NCBI GenBank assembly: GCA_903871545.1
Contig: CAIQHG010000048.1
Coordinates: 1-64,000 of the forward strand
Length of the DNA: 64,000 bases
Reading direction: 5' to 3'
Origin: an uncultured Burkholderiales bacterium
GTDB lineage: Bacteria; Pseudomonadota; Gammaproteobacteria; Burkholderiales; Burkholderiaceae_C
In this document: one piece after another, positions 61,149 through 64,000 of the stretch
Position numbering within the stretch: the first letter of the stretch is position 1
How the letters are laid out: each line of letters begins with the position of its first letter
Translations under genes and position numbers: made by a program
The notes under the pieces: generated by a model
What the model saw: the letters and a program-made list of their open reading frames with translations, nothing else
The model's database searches: none
What the model was told of the DNA's origin: nothing

Positions 61149-61492
61149 AAATGTATGATTTAGGCGCACAACTGTAAAAAGTGTAAATTAATCTGTGTAA
61201 ATTGACTGCGGTTAGTGGTTAGCGTTTAAACGATCCCCAAATTCAATTTCAAACCTGTTCATCGCAGTTCTCCAATTTTGAATCGGCATGACCCCTTGGA
61301 TTTAGGAATCCCCTGTCCTTCCCGCGCAAGCCCTTGCGTCCATCTAAGGTCGGAGTGGATGTCAATAACAACAGATTTTTTTCATGCTTTAAAACTCACA
61401 ATGTACTTTCAGTTGACTCACTAAGTGCTTAATTTTAAATAATATTTTATCTATAAAGAATCAACGAAAAGCATTCTAAGTTATTGATTTCA

Positions 61493-61521
61493 TTGAAATA
61501 ATTACTAAAACTAGTTACAAA
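61493..61521 (+). promoter_or_regulatory. Possible mra promoter
   Basis: TTGAAA (61493-61498) and TACAAA (61516-61521), with a 17-bp spacer. Only four of six bases match in the -10. It lies 105 bp before the mraZ start and just upstream of the MraZ boxes. Confidence 0.4.
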
Positions 61522-61541
61522 TATCTAAAAAACCTGTTAAA

Positions 61542-61576
61542 GTGCAAATAAGTGGTATTTAGTGGGAAATTGTGTA
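61542..61576 (+). promoter_or_regulatory. MraZ-box-like phased repeats
   Basis: GTGCA (61542), GTGGT (61552), GTGGG (61562) and GTGTA (61572) recur at exactly 10 bp. MraZ binds several TGGG-type repeats separated by 5 nt upstream of its own operon; only one unit here matches fully, so the set is degenerate. Confidence 0.6.
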
Positions 61577-61625
61577 GTGCAATGGTTCCCGCTTTATCTT
61601 TGCATTTAAAAAAGGGGTTAGTTAC

Positions 61626-62054
61626 GTGTTTCAAGGCGCATCATCACTCAGCTTAGACGGGAAGGGTCGGTTATCGATCCCTACCCGCTATAGGGATGTG
61701 CTGAGTGCAACAGCTTCAGGTCAACTAACCGTTACCAAACATCCTCATGGTTGTTTGATGGTGTTTGCACGTCCTGAATGGGAAAGATTTAGCTCACGAA
61801 TATCCAATTTACCGATGTCTGCGCAGTGGTGGAAAAGAATCTTTCTTGGCAATGCGATGGATGTGGAGATGGATGCAACAGGTCGCGTATTAATTTCTCC
61901 AGAGCTTAGAGTTGCAGGCGGGTTAACCAAAGAAATTGTTTTACTCGGCATGGGTACCCACTGCGAGTTGTGGGACCGAGCAACTTACGAAGAACAAGAA
62001 GCCAAAGCATTGCAAGGAGAGATGCCCGATGTGTTCAAGGAATTTTCTTTTTGA
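61626..62054 (+). CDS. mraZ: Transcriptional regulator MraZ
   Basis: AbrB-like DNA-binding protein that controls the division and cell-wall (dcw) cluster. It has two SpoVT/AbrB-like repeats: FQGASSLSLDGKGRLSIPTRYRD at the N-terminus and AMDVEMDATGRVLISPELR in the middle (DxxGR in each). Length (142) is normal. The start is GTG 61626 with AAGGGG upstream. It is first in the cluster and likely binds the phased GTGG repeats upstream. Confidence 0.95.
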   Translation: MFQGASSLSLDGKGRLSIPTRYRDVLSATASGQLTVTKHPHGCLMVFARPEWERFSSRISNLPMSAQWWKRIFLGNAMDVEMDATGRVLISPELRVAGGLTKEIVLLGMGTHCELWDRATYEEQEAKALQGEMPDVFKEFSF

Positions 62055-62063
62055 AGGAACCTA

Positions 62064-62981
62064 GTGACCCCCCAATGGACACACACTTCTGTGATGCTAT
62101 CAGAGGCCCTAGAGGCGCTAGCGATCCACAGGGACGATACGTACATCGATGCCACGTTTGGGCGCGGCGGGCACGCGCGGGAGATTTTGAAAAAACTCTC
62201 AAGCCAGGGGAAGCTGATTGCTTTCGACAAGGATTTGGAGGCAGTGAAAGCAGCTCAGGAGATGGGGGACGAACGGCTAAAGATCCATCACAGCGGTTTC
62301 AGCGCCATTTGCGAACTCCCACCAAGCTCTGTGGCTGGAGTGCTTTTGGACTTGGGCGTCAGCTCACCTCAAATCGACAATCCTGTCAGGGGTTTTTCAT
62401 TTCGGTTCGATGGGCCTTTGGATATGCGAATGGACTCGACCAGGGGAGAGAGCTTAGAGCAGTGGTTAAACAAAGTATCAGTAGAGGAGATGGCCCGAGT
62501 GATTCGTGATTACGGGGAGGAAAGATTTGCGAATTCAATCGCAAAAGCGATTGTGCAGCGCCGCGAAGAAAAAGGTTTGCCAAGCGGGACCGCTGAGTTG
62601 GCAAGGTTGATTGGCGAGCATGTAAAAACAAGGGAGTACGGACAAGACCCTGCAACCCGAACGTTTCAAGCGTTTCGAATTCATATCAACCAAGAGCTTG
62701 AAGAACTCAAAGTTGCGCTAAAGGGCGTGATTAACGTCTTAAGACCAGAGGGGCGTTTGGCTGTAATTAGTTTTCATTCCTTGGAGGACCGAATCGTTAA
62801 ACAATTCATTGCAAGTCACTCCAAAGATGAGTACGACAGACGTCGACCGTTTGAGCCACCAAAAGTAATGGCTTTAAAAGCGTTGGGACGGGTGCGTGCA
62901 TCACCACAGGAGGTGAAGGTAAACCCAAGGAGCAGGAGTGCGATTCTTCGTATCGCACAAAGAATAGGGCCAAGTTTGTGA
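62064..62981 (+). CDS. rsmH: 16S rRNA m4C1402 methyltransferase RsmH
   Basis: SAM-dependent methyltransferase that modifies C1402 in the 16S rRNA decoding centre. Recognised by [15 protein letters not shown], the SAM motif [36 protein letters not shown] and [13 protein letters not shown]. Length is 305 residues. The start is GTG 62064, eleven bases after AAGGA. It overlaps ftsL by four bases. Confidence 0.95.
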   Translation: MTPQWTHTSVMLSEALEALAIHRDDTYIDATFGRGGHAREILKKLSSQGKLIAFDKDLEAVKAAQEMGDERLKIHHSGFSAICELPPSSVAGVLLDLGVSSPQIDNPVRGFSFRFDGPLDMRMDSTRGESLEQWLNKVSVEEMARVIRDYGEERFANSIAKAIVQRREEKGLPSGTAELARLIGEHVKTREYGQDPATRTFQAFRIHINQELEELKVALKGVINVLRPEGRLAVISFHSLEDRIVKQFIASHSKDEYDRRRPFEPPKVMALKALGRVRASPQEVKVNPRSRSAILRIAQRIGPSL

Positions 62982-63289
62982 CACGTATTAATTTGTTGCT
63001 GTTATTTGCTGTGGTGGCGAGTGCACTGTACTTGGTGAGGACTCAGTACGAGTCCAGAAAACTCGTCACTGAGCTTGACCGAGCAAATGCGCAGGCTCAT
63101 AAATTAGAAGTTGAGTATGGCCGCTTAGACGTGCAACGGGGAGCTGAGGCAACGCCTGTAAGAGTTGAGAAACTGGCGCGTGAAAAATTAAGAATGCGAC
63201 CCATTACTCCTGCAATCACCATGTACGCAACGCCTCGCGGTGATGTGTCTAAGTTAGGTGGATTGGCTAATTTTGGAGAGGCGCCGTGA
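62978..63289 (+). CDS. ftsL: Cell division protein FtsL
   Basis: Small bitopic division protein of the FtsQLB complex, 103 residues. One membrane helix at about 3-20 ([19 protein letters not shown]) is followed by a coiled-coil segment ([26 protein letters not shown] in two parts). The GTG start overlaps the rsmH stop; its own stop overlaps the ftsI start. Position between rsmH and ftsI is the strongest evidence. Confidence 0.93.
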   Translation: MTRINLLLLFAVVASALYLVRTQYESRKLVTELDRANAQAHKLEVEYGRLDVQRGAEATPVRVEKLAREKLRMRPITPAITMYATPRGDVSKLGGLANFGEAP

Positions 63290-64000
63290 TCGGTAGAAGC
63301 GTTAAATACACCTCTAGTCCTTTGCTTGCGAGTAAGACGCCGATATGGCGCAGTCAATTCATCGTAGCTGCAATAGCGCTTGGATTTTTAGCACTCGTTG
63401 CAAGGGCTGCGTATGTGCAGGTTTTAGACAACGCTTTTTTTAAGCACCAAGGAGCTGTGCGGTTTATAAGAACCTTAGATTTACCTGCCAACAGAGGGAA
63501 AATTTTAGACCGAAATGGTCTGATTATGGCCTCTAGCGTCCCGGTCCCGAGCATTTGGGCCAGCCCCGAGGGGATCGACCGGGATCCGCAAAAATTAAAG
63601 CAGTTGTCTGGCTTATTGGGGCTCAGTCCAGCAGAGTTGGAGAAAAAACTCCAAGACGAAGATAAGAGTTTTGTCTGGCTAAAGCGACAAGTAGAGGAGC
63701 CCATTGCCCAACAAATAACAGAGCTAAAAATTAAAGGCGTTTTCTCCAGAATGGAGTACAAACGCGTCTATCCTGAGGGGGACGCAGCCGCTCACATCGT
63801 AGGATTTACAAACGTAGAGAATAACGGTCAAGAGGGTTTGGAGCTCACCTTTAACTCTCAGCTCGGGGGCAAGCCTGGAACACGGCAAGTCATAAAGAAC
63901 CGACTTGGACAAGTAGTTGAAGATATCGGAGAAATGGTCCCACCCCTGGACGGGCGTGACCTGCAACTGAGTATTGACTCAAAGATACAATTTTTTGCAT
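63286..64000 (+). CDS. ftsI: Peptidoglycan transpeptidase FtsI (PBP3), 5' part
   Basis: Septal class B penicillin-binding protein, cut by the window edge after about 238 codons. The start is GTG 63286 inside the ftsL stop. A membrane helix (about residues 24-42, FIVAAIALGFLALVARAAY) is followed by the pedestal domain: RTLDLPANRGKILDRNGLIMA, then EYKRVYPEGDAAAHIVGFTN in form, and GLELTFNSQLGGKPGTR. The catalytic SxxK lies beyond the edge. Confidence 0.94.
   Translation, partial: MIGRSVKYTSSPLLASKTPIWRSQFIVAAIALGFLALVARAAYVQVLDNAFFKHQGAVRFIRTLDLPANRGKILDRNGLIMASSVPVPSIWASPEGIDRDPQKLKQLSGLLGLSPAELEKKLQDEDKSFVWLKRQVEEPIAQQITELKIKGVFSRMEYKRVYPEGDAAAHIVGFTNVENNGQEGLELTFNSQLGGKPGTRQVIKNRLGQVVEDIGEMVPPLDGRDLQLSIDSKIQFFA

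Larger units (their letters stand above)
61149..61625. other. 477-bp gap upstream of the division cluster
   Basis: No gene was seen. The first half is of mixed composition and includes a 6-bp hairpin (CGCAAG/CTTGCG near 61324-61337). The second half is AT-rich and contains the mra promoter and MraZ boxes, listed separately. Confidence 0.65.

Overview
The window looks like a chromosomal segment of a betaproteobacterium of the order Burkholderiales with moderate-to-low GC. Four things point there: the dapF / DUF484 / xerC / rlmI / COG0523 GTPase / dksA gene order, the pyrC-DUF3025 pair, orphan Bug-type tripartite-tricarboxylate receptors, and the aerobic benzoyl-CoA (box) pathway. The right edge enters the division cluster (mraZ-rsmH-ftsL-ftsI). 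No tRNA, rRNA operon, insertion sequence, prophage or CRISPR array was seen. The one RNA gene recognised is RNase P RNA (rnpB).

Layout. 0-9 kb: the tail of an upstream gene, a flavin-reductase-like gene broken by an in-frame amber codon, an isocitrate lyase/PEP mutase family enzyme, and a complete RND tripartite efflux operon on the minus strand. 9-14 kb: glutamate/aspartate ABC transporter gltIJKL, then pyrC and DUF3025. 14-22.7 kb: a lipoprotein 5'-nucleotidase, a small secreted protein, a large FAD-dependent dehydrogenase, rnpB, an MBL hydrolase, a Bug receptor and an AhpD-like protein. 22.8-29.7 kb: housekeeping block dapF, DUF484, xerC, rlmI, a His-rich COG0523 metallochaperone, and DksA with a very long Lys/Ala-rich N-terminal tail.

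29.7-43 kb is an aerobic benzoate island. A Liv-type ABC transporter, an alpha/beta hydrolase and benzoate-CoA ligase lie on the minus strand; boxR, boxC, boxB and boxA diverge on the plus strand. They would import benzoate, activate it to benzoyl-CoA, epoxidise it (BoxAB) and cleave the ring (BoxC), under the XRE/shikimate-kinase-like regulator BoxR. The boxR-boxC gap holds nine TGCA half-sites, most at exactly 10-bp spacing, one pair flanking a perfect TATAAT. This is the most striking regulatory structure in the window.

43-61 kb is AT-richer and accessory in character. It holds a ChrA chromate transporter, an arsenic module (divergent arsH and arsR-arsC-aquaporin, no ArsB or Acr3 pump), a secreted hydrolase, a PAP2 phosphatase, an ATP-grasp ligase divergent from a 57-residue peptide gene without acidic residues, outer-membrane barrels, a patatin, DUF3309, a ferritin-like protein, an aldo/keto reductase-Bug-RraA module, and a persulfide dioxygenase-rhodanese fusion with a methyltransferase. 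61.6-64 kb: mraZ (with phased MraZ-box repeats upstream), rsmH, ftsL and the start of ftsI.

A recurring oddity is short tandem repeats. In or overlapping reading frames their units are multiples of three (9, 15, 6 and 12 bp); in intergenic DNA they are 10, 15 or 4 bp. This suggests frequent slippage or tandem duplication in this lineage.
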